Source: Symmetrospora coprosmae (taxonomy: Eukaryota; Basidiomycota; Cystobasidiomycetes; Symmetrosporaceae). From it: a DNA stretch of 64,000 nt. The stretch is from contig VUYT01000015.1 of assembly GCA_008802785.1 (NCBI GenBank), positions 392,375-456,374 on the forward strand. Direction: 5' to 3'. The notes under the pieces are model-generated. The model saw only the letters and a list, made by a program, of their open reading frames with translations. It was not told the DNA's origin and made no database searches. The translations under genes were made by a program, and so were the position numbers. Below are positions 42,374 to 53,813 of this stretch, piece by piece. Every line of letters starts with the position of its first letter. Within the stretch, counting starts at the first letter, position 1.

Positions 42374-43755
42374 TCAGCGACCTTTGCGCTTCCTCGCGAG
42401 CTCCTTCTCCTTCGCTCGCTGCTCTTCCCGAGCGAGCTCCTCCCGATCTTCGCGCTTGGCGATGGCTTCCGCGCGACGGTTCTCCTCTTCCAGCTCATCC
42501 CAGCCGGCTTCCATGTCGTCCGATAGATCGTCATCGTCATCAACCTCGTCACTGGCGTAATCGACCTGGTTGGCCTTGTGCGGGTTGAGAATACGCCAGA
42601 TCTCCTTCCTCCTTGCCACATCGGGGTCATCGCTCGCGGACACTTTGGCCTTGATCTTGCTATCCCGGCGTGCATGAGGCGGTGAGTGGTTTGGGAGCGG
42701 TCGAGACTGCGGGGCGCCAGCTCCGGCTGAAGATGCTGCTGTTTTGCCCTGACTTCGACCCGGCGGCGGCGAGATCACACCACGGCTGGTTGACGGACGC
42801 GCATTGTGCGTAGCGCTGCTTGCCGGACGCGAGGCTCCTTCAAGTTGCTTGTTGCCGCGTGACTCGGCTGACGGACCAGGCCCTGGACCTAGGCTGCCCC
42901 CGGCGATGGAGGCGCCTGGCGCAGGGTGAGCAATACGACGACCAGCGAAGAAGCCATTGACGGGCGCAGGTGCGGCAAGGCTAGATGCGCCCGACAAAGC
43001 AGTCTGATCGCGCTTCTTTTTGAGATCCGCCTCGATCTCCTCGATGGTCCGATTGTCTCGCTTGACCTTCTGCAGCCTCTCGTCGGCGCGGAAGTCGCCC
43101 AACTTGATACGATCCTTCGCGCTGAGGTTGGATAGATCTGACGAAGGCCCGCCCGGCCGGCCCGGCCCTCTGGCTCGGGCACCCGGCGCGCTCTTCCTCG
43201 GCGAAGCAGAAGTGTGTGGAGGCCGCTTGCGCGACGAGGATGATGACACGTCGTCGTCGTCAGAGAACATGGCGTCAAGCTTTTTGCGTTTCTTGCGCAG
43301 CGATGTGGATGGAAGAATATCGGCTTTGACGGTGCCGGCAGGAGTTGTGGCAGTGGCAGTCGCGCGTGCTCCGTTGGCCCTGGACATCTGGCCAGGAGGT
43401 GGCTTTGCATCATCTGCAGCAGCAGCAGCTTTTGCTTCTTGCTGGAGCAGGGGGATAGCACACCGAGTCAGCCATGTGCTATGGTGCCCAGTCGCGGTCC
43501 TGTCGCGTACTGGCGACTGACCTGAGCCTTTTCCGCTCGCTTCCGCTCGCGTTCCAAGCGTAGCTTCTCGTCGAGCTCTCGCTGAGCAGCTTCTCGCTTG
43601 AGGCGCGCCTCTGCCTCCTTTCGCTTCCTCTCCCTCTCCTCGCGCTCCCTCTGCCTCTCGAGCTCCGCCTCGCGCTTCTTGCTGTCCTCGAGCTCCCTCT
43701 GCTTGGCCACTGCCGAGTCCTTCTGCTGCAGAGTGTTGGCTTTCGCCTTGGACAT
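42374..43755 (-). CDS. SPT2: SPT2 chromatin protein (histone H3-H4 chaperone)
   Basis: Nuclear histone-binding protein acting in transcription-coupled chromatin maintenance. Two minus-strand exons (43755-43522, 43441-42374; 80-base intron) give 433 residues. Exon 1 is a charged coiled-coil-like stretch (KKREAELERQREREERERK). The middle is basic and disordered. The C-terminal SPT2 domain is diagnostic: RRKEIWRILNPHKANQVDYA, SDEVDDDDDLSDDMEAGWDE and LEEENRRAEAIAKREDREEL. It lies tail-to-tail with the membrane protein gene. Confidence 0.88.
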
Positions 43756-44337
43756 GAGATCTCGGAACTGCCAGAGAGGGATGAACCATGTCCATCATCA
43801 GCTTGATGCTCAGTGTCTCTGGGCTGCAGCCGCTGTCATCAGGACGCAGCTGGGCTCCTACAAACTCACGTCCATATCGCACGCGACTGTAGCCCCGACA
43901 GTCCAGCGCAGCGATGTGCCAAAGAGTGTAGATGCGGCTATGCTGCTCAAGTGTTGGAGGATGATGGCGGAGCTAGCTGAAGCTGCACAAGGGGAGGGTG
44001 AGGATGGCTGAAACCGTCACTCCAGCCCGAGCGCGACCTTGAGCGTGGCCCCGCCCTCCCTTGTTGGCGAGGAGCCACAGCAGGCCAGTGGAGCGGTGGA
44101 GATGACTGAGGATAGTACTGTCTGGTTGCTTGTCCGACTCTGACTGTCCGGCAGCGATATGAGTAGTGTCTCACGTTGGTCGGAGCAAGGAGGAAAGGGG
44201 AGGGCATGTGGCGGTCTCCTCAGCACGCACCGAGACCATGCACGAAGACGCAAAGGGCAGACGACCTCGAAGACGATGCATGGTGCGGACGATGACGAGG
44301 CCTATCATGCGTATAGCATCTACCTGTACAAGAAAGA
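43756..44337. other. intergenic between SPT2 and the helical protein gene
   Basis: About 580 bases upstream of SPT2. Short frames on both strands overlap without motif support; some sequence near 44210-44337 could be 3' exon or untranslated sequence of the minus-strand gene at 44338-45002. Confidence 0.35.
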
Positions 44338-45002
44338 TCAAGAACTGGAACGGTCGCCCGAACCCGTTCGCCAGCCCACCACCAGCCCGTGCGCTCCTGA
44401 GGCCGGGCCTGACCAGAAGCAGAAGTCAGGATTCTGCCTAGCTCTAGTGTACCGTACTCGTCCGACAGATACCCACCGCCAATGCTCGCTCGCGCTCGCT
44501 GATCAGCTGCTCCCGCTCCTGGAGCTCGCGGCGCTCCCACTGGCGGGCTGCTTGGACGCCCTTCTCGACCTCCTGCTCGACGCGCTTCTCGAGCTCGGGC
44601 TGGAGGGGCGTCTCGGGCTCGGGCTGAACGGGTGTCTCAGTGTCCTAGAGGACGGCTCATGGCAGATCTCAAGTGACGGCGTGGTGCTGCCCATTCGTGT
44701 GTGCAATGACACACCGGCTGCTGCTCGAGGAGCTCCTGCTCTCTCTGACGCTCGGCACGTGCGGCCGCCGCGTTGTTCTTTACCCGTTCCGCCTCAGGAA
44801 GAGGCGCGATCCTAGGCTCAAGAAAGTCGATAATGGTAGCGAGGACGCCTTTAGGGTTCTTCTTCTCCTTCAACTGCAAATGTTCTGCCAACTGCGGTCC
44901 AGCAGCGGCTCTTCCCATCCGCTCGCGTTGCCACAGCGCACGAGGGAGAAGTCGCACCTCGTCCAACACCATCCGCTGTGGTACGGCGGTAGAGCTAGAC
45001 AT
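44338..45002 (-). CDS. unrecognised small charged helical protein, C-terminus ambiguous
   Basis: Exon 1 (45002-44715) and exon 2 (44644-44477) are well supported and join in frame. They encode VPQRMVLDEVRLLPRALWQR, PKGVLATIIDFLEPRIAPLP, a helical ERQREQELLEQQ and a second long helix (REREQLISEREL-like, WERRELQEREQLISERERA). The final exon near 44408-44338 can be read in more than one frame depending on the donor; one choice (donor GTACGG near 44459) ends in GDRSSS. I do not recognise the family. The divergent start is 156 bases from the TBC gene. Confidence 0.5.
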
Positions 45003-45157
45003 AGCGAGTGTCAGGCTAGGGGTGTCAAGCTAGTGGGTTGGAGCAGAGGGAAGAGGCGAGCCGCCTTTCGGCGAGGGCATCGGTTTCCTCGCTGCCCGTC
45101 ATTCTCGAGGCAGTCTGACTTGACCTCGGTCTCGGCTCCTGTCAACCCACCGACACC

Positions 45158-48136
45158 ATGGCTGAGGCGGGAGAACGCGGCACCAGGAGGCGGAGCGCAG
45201 ACGACGACGATGATGATGCCTGGAACGCGGATGATGATGAGGCAGGTGTAGCAGGGCTCAGCGGCGACAACTTCCGGACGCCAAAGCTGGGATCCAGCGC
45301 CCACTTCGACGAGTCGACGTTCGCGACTCCGACCGTGGCACACTACCGGACGCGACAGGAGACGGCAAGCAGTGAGGAAGATGTAGAACCAGCACGCGCC
45401 GCTAGGCAGGAAGCAGGAGGAGATGCTGCAAGCGAGACTGCAAGCAGAGAGCCAGTCACCAGCCCGGACGCGTATGGCCGGGAGGAGGACAGCATCGATG
45501 ACGATGATGACGGACCGCCGACAGCCAGGCCCTGGACGGCCTCGCGCAAGAGCAGCACGGCAACCACGTCTATCATCGGTCCTGCGAGCATGAGATCACC
45601 CGACCTGTACGAGCTCGCAGCTATGCACCAACCGGACCAGCCGACCTCCCTGGTCGTCGCAGATGCCGCAGGCGGGTACTTTGAGAGCGTCAGCCTGGCC
45701 ACGCCTACGGTGGAGCACTTCAGCACCATGGAGGGCAGCGGGGGCATGCATTGGAACGGGAACGGGTATAGGGGTGCTGGTGCTCACCGCCCTGGCTGGA
45801 ACACGTCCTTCGCCTTCTCGTCTGCATCTGGCCGCGAGGATGCTGCAGCGCAGTCGCGGGCGAGGCGAAAGAGCGGGCCCGAACGACACAGGCATACAGC
45901 CTCAGATGCATCTGCGAGCTCGGCCGGTTCGCTAAAAGGCGCACGACGTGCCTCGTGGTACGCGCCCGCTTCCGTCTCGACACCCAACTTCGCTCTTGGG
46001 GCTGTAGAAGCGCACGGCGGTGCAGAGCGAGCCACCGCCGAGCCCATAGACATCGACAGCTACAACCCACGAGCATCCACGTCTTCTTCATCAATAGCCG
46101 ACTCTGTAGGTACGGCCGGCGAGGCTTCCGACTCCGAGTATGAAGAGCAGAGGAGCCGCAGCGTGTCGCGGCCGACGAGCCGGAAGCCGAGCTCCGACGA
46201 TCTCGCCGGCATTCTCTCTGGCAGCAAACGGCTCTCCAGCTTCGCTCCCATCAAGAGCATCAGCTTCAATTCGAGCCAGACGAATCTGGCAAACGCTGCC
46301 GGGCCTAGCCTTACAAGCACCGCACATGCAGATAGCGTGCGCGATCAAGAGGCGAGCCAGTCGTTGACAGGCGGCAGCAGCCAGGGCAGGTCGCCGGGTG
46401 GTTCATCACAGAAGAACTCGGAAACGTCAGATTCGCTCACTCCCGACTATCGACCGCATGGTAAAAGACTGGACAGCTCGCCCTCCTCTCTGCCAGACGC
46501 ACAGGGTGACGGAGACGGCAGGTCGGCAGAGCACAGTGCCGAAATGCACAAGACATCATCGGCACAGAGCGATGGCAGTACAGCATCTTCTGCCACCTCT
46601 TCCGTCCAGAGCTCTCCGGGCCAAGCGGGAGAAGGCTCGACACCCGTGACCAGCTTGGAAAGTACCGCAGCCAACGGAAAGCCCCCAAGAATAGGAAAGA
46701 AACAGAAGGCTAGCATCCTGCAGAAGGTCATGTCCAAGACCCGACCGAGAGATCTCCCACCGAAAGACAAGCAAGAGGATGTGAGTCCTCTCCCCCCGGC
46801 TGGCCCGCCACGCGCCTGACAAGCCGTCGCTTATTCTCCCCCGCCCGCTTACCGACCCAGAAAAAGCACCTCAAAGAGTATGAGGAGATGGTCCTCGCAT
46901 CTAAAGCTGCAGAAAAGAAGCGGCAGACGATCCTCGCTGCCAAGGTCCAGCAGAAACAGCTCCTTGCGAACCAGGCTCTACCGACCTGGGAGAAGAGCAT
47001 ACTGCCGAATTGGAAAGCGGTCCTCCGCGATGAGAAGCTACGAGATACATGGTGGAGTGGTACCATGCCTCCTCGCCATCGTGCAAGGTTGTGGCAAGGA
47101 TGCATCGGCAACGGCCTGGCGCTCGGAAAGGCATCTTACAATCGATCCATGGTGCTCGTACAAGCTCACATCAAGGCTGGGCGCTTTACGAAGGACATGC
47201 TCGAGAGCATCGAGGCGGACATCAAGTGTGTTGCGGTCCTGCCTACTTGCTTATCTAGACTAGTGACGCTGAGATCGTGTTCGCCCGCAAGGCTCACGCT
47301 CCCGCAGACCAAGCTGTTTCAAGAAGGCCGTCCTCTCTATGCCGACTTGCGCGACCTCCTCATGGCGCACTCAGTGTTTTGGAAGGAGACACCCATGTAT
47401 GTCTCCGGCATCTCACACATCGGGGCCATGCTCCTCGTGACCATGCCAGTCCAAGAAGCTTTCCTCTGTCTGGTCAACCTGGTCAACAAGAGTCTACTGA
47501 AGACGTTCTATGCCGGCTCATCCGATGACGTAGGCTACGCTTGTCGAAGCGACCAGAGTGTCGAATGCTGACAGTCATCGCAACTGCCCACCAGGTCGAG
47601 GCTTACTATCGCGTCTTCAACACCCTCCTGGCAGACAAGATGCCAAAGGTACGTGTGCGCATGCTCAGCTGTCGCGTAGGACTGAAAGCTCATCTTTGTA
47701 TCGCACGCGGCAGATATATCGCAACTTCGTTGGACACGATATCCGGGCATCCCTGTTCCTCAAACCCTGGCTCACCACCTTGTACAGCCGACATCTCGGC
47801 TTCGACACAGCGACTCGCATCTGGGACGTCTTCGTCCTCGAGGGCGACCAGTTCCTATATCGCGTGGCACTTGCGACCCTGCAGATCCTGGAAGCCCGTC
47901 TCTTCAACCCAGATCACGTCGAGCTCGCCGAGCTGTTTCGAGGCGAAGACAGAGGCGGCCGGGCCATCGTGAGCAGGGAACAGTATAAGAGCGACGACCA
48001 GGTGGAGCCGTGGGAGGTTTACGAGTGCCTCGGCGTTACGGAGGAGGCGCTCTTCGCTACAATGAAGCAGATGGAGTGGAAGGAGGCTACCTTCCAGCGC
48101 CTGTTGACGCGGGAGCTCCCGGACGCGGATGCCTGA
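45158..48136 (+). CDS. TBC (Rab-GAP-like) domain protein, degenerate catalytic fingers
   Basis: Membrane-traffic protein with a C-terminal TBC domain. Five exons (45158-46780, 46861-47225, 47292-47529, 47595-47648, 47714-48136) give 900 residues. The first 540 residues are Ser/Asp/Glu-rich and disordered. A linker helix (KKHLKEYEEMVLASKAAEKK) leads into the TBC domain: ALPTWEKSILPNWKAVLRDE, PPRHRARLWQGCIGNGLALG, LFQEGRPLYADLRDLLMAHS, DDVEAYYRVFNTLLADKMPK and ATRIWDVFVLEGDQFLYRVA. It resembles the TBC1D12/14-like fungal group. The dual-finger residues are not conserved. Motif IxxDxxR reads IEADIKL (Arg replaced by Leu, across the exon 2/3 junction) and YxQG reads YVSG (Gln replaced by Ser). 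It may therefore be a non-catalytic Rab binder. Confidence 0.88.
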
Positions 48137-48282
48137 GCGGGTTGTGTCGACGTGCTATTCTCTGCATCTCTGGTCACTTAGTGTTGTTGTTGTTGCGTGA
48201 TCCCTCGCCAATGCTCACGCTCATGCTCGTTACCGTTTCCCATCTCATTGCTCGTGCTCCGACCTACCATTCAGCTATCGAG

Positions 48283-50893
48283 ATGGGAGCAGCATTCTCA
48301 CGGTCGAAGCCAGAGAGCGCTGATCAGTCTGCAAGGGAGCAGGATGCGTTGGAGGAACAGCAGGATGGGCGAGCTGTCGAGGCGACCGAGGTGCCAACGC
48401 AAGGGCAGCGGCAGGAGCAGCAGGAGCAGCAGCAAGAGGAGCGTCATCATGTCCAGCAAACAGCAGCATCTGTGCCAGCGACAGCTACAGACACCACCCG
48501 CCAGAGGACAGACGTCTTCATCCCTGCGGACATTGCCATGATACTCGACAGCGGTCTCCACCGAGACCCGGACAACGACGAAGATTTCGCCACCGCAAAG
48601 GCAGCTGCACCCGGTCAGTCCATACAGGACGCCGTACGCGAGTTCAAGGAGAAGTACAGGATCAACATGGGCATGGGAGATGGATCTGCTGCAGGAGCGC
48701 CTGCCGGAGACGAGCGAGAAGAAGGCGAGCTGGAGGACGTCCGAGCCGAGCTCGAGAAGCGCGAGGGCAGCTTGAAGGCGCGACTAGCAGCGCTCAAGCA
48801 ACGGCAGCAGCAGCAACGCCAGCAGCAGGCAGGGAGTATACACACCGCCAATGCCACAGTCACGCAGGTCAAGACAACGGAGTGAGTGCATGCAAGCCCG
48901 CTTGCCCTTCTCCAGAATTGCGTCTGACAGTGACAACGATGTCTCGGCGACCTGCAGGTCCTCCGGCGAATCATCCGACGGCGAAACATCGTCCAGCTCA
49001 GAGTCTGATGGCGATGGCGAGCAGTCCGATGCCGCTGCCGAGTCTTCCGGCTCGTCCTCCGGCTCCTCGCTCCACCTTAGCAAGCCCCGCCAGAATAAGA
49101 AACGCAAGGCCGCCAAGCAGGGTCCGACACCTGCCGATGACGACGATGACGACGATGAACCTGGCTCGGACGAGGATGGCTTCGGAGGCGGGCGCGTCAA
49201 AGGAGGGCCGAAAGCAAGGGCAGCTGCGGCTGCCGCGTTCTTCGCGTCCAAGCACGAAATCCTGAACCCAAGTGTGCCCGTCGCGCCCGTCGACAGGTTT
49301 CCCGACGCCGCCAGCATCCGCCCCTTCGGATACATCGACAGCGTCATCGAGAACGTCATTGTCATGCGTGCCGATATCCGGGCCGAGGAGAGCATACAAG
49401 GGCAGGTGCTGGACGAGGGAAGCATTGTCTGTCTCGAAGATAAGCGGGTCATTGGCCCTATCTTCGAGACATTCGGGGCTGTACACGCACCCCTGTATTC
49501 TATCAGGCTTCCTGCCGACCACGCGCTCCTGCCCTCCAGGCATGCCGCGCAGGCCACCACTTCACCACCAGCATCCAACCCCTCCACTCCAGCCGAGCCA
49601 GCACTAGCGCTTGTGCTCCGACAAGGCACACCGGTCTTCTACTGCCCTGACCCGGCATTCTCGGCACTCGTCTTCACGCAGCAAATCCGCCGTGCCCAGA
49701 CCAAGGGATCCGATGCCAGCAATATCCACGACGAAGAGCCCGCGCACAACGAAGTCGAGTTTAGCGACGACGAGCAGGAGCAGGAATACAGGCGTATGTC
49801 GAAGCAGCGCAAGAAGATGCGCACGCACGAGCGGCAGAATGGAATTACGGAGGCAGACGATCAGCACGAGTTTCAATTCGATTCCGACTACGAAGAAGAC
49901 AGATCAGTGGATGGACCGCAAGAGGCTGGTCTGGAAGACGATGTTTCGGTCTGGCAGGATCTCCAGGCAGATTCGGCCACGCAAGCCGCAGCGCATCTCG
50001 CCATCGCCTCCACGACCACGTCGGATCATCAGTCTGTGCGAGCTGGAGAGACTAGCAGTAGCGGACGTGGGAAGCGCGGCGTGGTCCGCGGTCAAGGCAA
50101 GCACGCGCGTGGCAGCGAAAGAGGCGGACGGGAAGGACGAGGAAGAGGCAGAGGCCAAGCTTCAGCGGACCGGGGAGCCAGTACCAGAGGGGGCCCTGGT
50201 GGTCGTGGCAGAGGGAACGTGAGAGGAGCCTTGTCCGCTCGAGGGCGCGGCCGGGGCCGGGATCGTGACGGTATGCAAGACGCACACTCGTCTCCGCAAG
50301 CTTACCATGCTCGACCAGGCCCGCATGGAGTAGCGAGCCTCCCGTCTCGGCCTACTTTCCAGCATCCGGACGCTCTGCCTTACGATAACCCTGCGACACT
50401 TCCAGCTGCACCGCGAATGCCCGAACAGAGCTTCCCACAAGGAACGCCAGCACCTCTATCTGGATCAGGCTCTGGAGGTGTTGAAGGTTATAATCCGCAC
50501 CGTCCGATCCATTCACCTCATTACAGCGCACCCAGTCCTGCTTTCTCGCCTGCTCAGCCTCATAATCAGCGCGCCGTCTATCCCGAGAGTGAGGATCTGA
50601 ACGGTTCGAGTTACGACCCAGTCCGTTGGCAGAGCCTGCAATATTCAAATATACCACACCAAGGATGGACACAACCAGCGCATCCTGGTTTCTGGTCGCC
50701 TACAGGGCACGCAGCGCCATATAGCCACGTTCAGACAGAGTATAGCCCGCAAAACTTGCAAGGGGTGCAGCCTGGGATTCCTCTGCATCAGGCGCACGCA
50801 GATTACGATCCAAGGACAGGCCGCTATCAGATGGATCGGCAAGCGGCCCGGTCCGACGATGTGAGCCAATACCGTGTTAGCCATGCTAGCTAA
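48283..50893 (+). CDS. NAF1: H/ACA snoRNP assembly factor Naf1
   Basis: Nuclear factor that holds the Gar1 place during assembly of H/ACA RNPs. Two exons (48283-48881, 48958-50893; 76-base intron) give 844 residues. The N-terminus is Gln/Glu-rich; an acidic Ser/Asp region follows. The Gar1/Naf1 core barrel is clear: RPFGYIDSVIENVIVMRA, GSIVCLEDKRVIGPIFETFG, APLYSIRLP and GTPVFYCPDPAFSALVFTQQ, then the Naf1-typical KGSDASNIHDEEP. The C-terminal 300 residues hold an RGG/Arg-Gly-rich region (about 50070-50270) and a Pro/Tyr/Gln-rich tail. Starting from the ATG at 48283 leaves 146 bases from the TBC stop codon. Confidence 0.88.
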
Positions 50894-51112
50894 GTGCATC
50901 GTGCTGCCTCTGTAATGCTGGAGTATGCATCTTCATCGTTTCAAGTTGTTGTGAAGATCCCCCGCGTCTGGAACGCCTGTATCTCCTGAGGCTCCCTAGC
51001 AGCGTGTATATAGCCAGCTAAATTGATTCTAATGGCACACATGGAAGTCACGAACGATGACACTCAGGGATAGGTTGGATCGGTTTACAGACGGACTGGC
51101 TCGGTATGGAGA

Positions 51113-53227
51113 CTATGCGCTCTTGCCTTTCTTTCCTTTCTTTCCCTTCTTTCCCTTCTTACCTTTCTTACCCTTCTTGCCATGGTCAGACTCCTTGCAG
51201 ACCTCATTCAAGTCGCCGTAGACAGACTCTAGGTTTGAGACAAGCTCCATGAACTCGTGAAGAGGGCAGGAGTCGCCTGGCCCTCCACGGCACGATGGCT
51301 GGATCTTGGGAGTACCGTTGACGATGGCTCGAACGAACGATCCGGCTGCCTTCCCATCTTCTCTGTCGCCCAGCGCACACTCCATACGCTCCAAGATGAC
51401 ATTTCCGAGGAAAGGAAGAATTTCGCTCGTCTTGAAGATGCGTTCGTGGTTGATGCGATCGATGGGCATGGCCTTGCTTGCCTTGCTGTGGCCGTGGAAC
51501 AGGTCAAGCGCGTGCGTGACCATGATTGGCTCCTGCCGATGAGTCATCCAGATGTGGAGGGGCTGTGCAAGCGTCTCGTTCGGCCCGTTCGTTGGCTTGG
51601 GTAGCGGAAGAGGGTGGTCGTCGTCGAGCAGAGGGTGCAGGGGTGCGGTCTTGGTAGGAGTGGCCTGCTTGGGCGCGCTAGCCGGAGATTGTGTATCATT
51701 GAGGCGATTCGCTGCAACTTGGAGCCAAGGAATACCCTGCGAGCGTGCAAATTGCAACGCATGACCATCAGATCAGCTTTGCTCGCGTCTGATACTTGAG
51801 CCATCTCACGCACTAGTGCAGCTGTCCACTTCTCGTGGCTGCCCATCTGCGACCAGTAGTAGAGGTCCTCTGTAGGTGCACGATCGGACTTCTCAGCACG
51901 CAAGCCTTGTGAGAGGAGCCAGATATAGCCACACACCGCTGTACTCGAAGTTCTCGAACTCTTCCCGGGTGAAGACGTTGCAGAAGGGGGATGATCCGCG
52001 AATAGCGGTTTCGTATCCTGCGGATGCCGAGGGGCCATGCATCAGCCCCGACTTCGATTGTAACGGGAGCTTGTACCTACCACACATCTGCTGCATAGCC
52101 ACAACATCATACCAGGACCACTTCCAACCTGGAAGAGCGTGACGCAGACGGTTGATGGTCTTCTTGGTGCTCTTTCGGAGGAAGTGCTGCCGTTCTTTCT
52201 GACCGACTGATTTGTCGAAACGCGGGCATGCTTTGTGGGGCGTGAGGCTAGTCTTCCACTCTGCGGCTTTGTTGGGTACGCTAACCAACTCGATCTCCTA
52301 GAGGGTGCTCACTGGGTGTTAGTAAGATAGAGTGCTTGGCGACAGCCTGAACAGACGGTGCGCTCACGCCAGTCTGGTTGCCGATAGTGCGACCAGGGAA
52401 CATTCCATGGATGAATGCGTGTGCAGAGTCGATATCGCGCGGTGAGGCTGCGGTGTACACTCTGGAGGGGAAGGAGCAGAACGGTATGGATCAGTGGGGT
52501 GCAGTCGGCCGTAACGCCCACAGAATCCGGCTCCCGTACCTGAAGGCCTCGTTGTGATCCTCTGGCAGCAGATTCGAGTAGATATCGCCGAGCTGCTTGC
52601 CAAAGCTCTCGGCATCCTTTGCTCCTGGTTCGGTGAGCTGCTCAAGCGTGTCCTTGTGCATCGGCGTCTCCCAGTCGCGGAGGAAGGCGAGCGGGTTGCC
52701 ATCTGTCTGCGGGATAGCAGTCCTATCGTAGTTCTCGAATTGCTTTAGGAATGGGCCGAGCGTGATGGGGAACTCGTCATCATTCTGTGATGGAGGGACG
52801 TCCACACGTCAGTCAAGGACGTGATGCAGGCTCTAGCGCAGCAGACGCACGCCAGAAATGGAGCCATGACGAGCCAGGACTGCCGCAGTGACGACCCTGC
52901 AGCCTTCAGGGACGGCGGGCTCAGACTTGGTCCAGTACGGGGAGATGCTGCCAGGAGGGAGGATGGCATCGCCCATGCAGCTGTCAATCAGCCTGCGGAG
53001 ATGACAGACATACGAACCCTCTCTCATGGACCAGTTGAGGATGTTGCACACCCTGCGAGATGCTCCAGGACATTCCATTCGTCGCCATCTCGAGCGTCTG
53101 CTGCTCCTGGCGATCCGCTACCCAGAAAGGCGATCTGAGGTGGGGCGGCCGAAGCGGGCGAGACGAGGAGCTGGGTGACAGCAAGAACGACAGCCGCAGC
53201 TAATGTAGATGAAGTGGATGCGTGCAT
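51113..53227 (-). CDS. secreted histidine acid phosphatase homologue, probably catalytically impaired
   Basis: Histidine phosphatase branch 2 (phytase/acid phosphatase/MINPP) fold. Seven minus-strand exons: 53227-53052, 52992-52851, 52784-52540, 52461-52368, 52297-51937, 51869-51796, 51736-51113; all introns keep frame, 571 residues. A signal peptide is clear (LAAAVVLAVTQLLVSPASA). Family landmarks: WNVLEHLAG, SISPYWTKSEPAVPEGCRVV, LARHG, RVYTAASPRDIDSAHAFIHG, SPFCNVFTREEFENFEYS, YYWSQMGSHEKW and SEILPFLGNVILERMEC. Two active-site motifs are broken. RHGxRxP reads RHGSISG, and the proton-donor His-Asp reads His-Arg within WMTHRQEPIMV. Several conserved Cys remain (SCRGGPGDSC). The protein ends in repeated Lys-Lys-Gly. 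It may be a pseudo-enzyme or have a changed function. Confidence 0.85.
51118..51180 (-). repeat. tandem repeat encoding a (Lys-Lys-Gly)n tail
   Basis: About six to seven imperfect 9-base units (read on the minus strand as AAG-AAA/G-GGN) at the end of the acid phosphatase homologue, encoding a highly basic Lys-Lys-Gly tail just before the stop codon. Confidence 0.75.
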
Positions 53228-53813
53228 TGCGCCGATACTCTCTGTGAGAGCGGAGGAACCTTCTGGATCTGGAGCCTCGGTAGCAGCCTGGGCGCGAGAG
53301 GGAGAGGTGCGAGAGGTGACGTCGGGAGAGCAAGGCAAGCGAGGCAGCATGGCACAGCGACACGAGAAGAGCGAGTTGCATTACAACAGCAGCAGCAGGA
53401 ACTAATGCATACAAGCACAAATATACAGCAAGGGAAAGGATCTAGGCTGGTTCAGGAAGCATGCGTCTCGGAGGTGATTTGAGGAGAGCAAGCGCAGATG
53501 CAGCCGGTTTTTGCACGCAGGAGATGCGCACAAGCTGTGGCTTAGATAGAAAGGAGAGATGGAGGGTAGCGGGACTGATGCGACATGTCAAATATACCGT
53601 GTGCTCTACTGTCATTTCAGGGTGGTGGTCGGTCTCTTTGTCGTGTTCGTGTGCGAGCGGAGGCAAGGGGTGCTGCTGGGGCGCGCCTGGCCGAAAATCG
53701 TTGGCGAGCTTCAGCGCCGTGTGCACGAGATCCAAAAGCAGCAGTGTGCTTTCAGGATTGAGCACACTCACTGCACACGTACAACTTTCAAGGAAGAACA
53801 GCGTGCAATCACC
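53228..53813. promoter_or_regulatory. divergent promoter, acid phosphatase homologue / SPB4
   Basis: About 590 bases between divergent starts. Contains a short GCA-repeat run near 53385-53400. Open frames here lack motifs. No clear TATA box. Confidence 0.45.
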
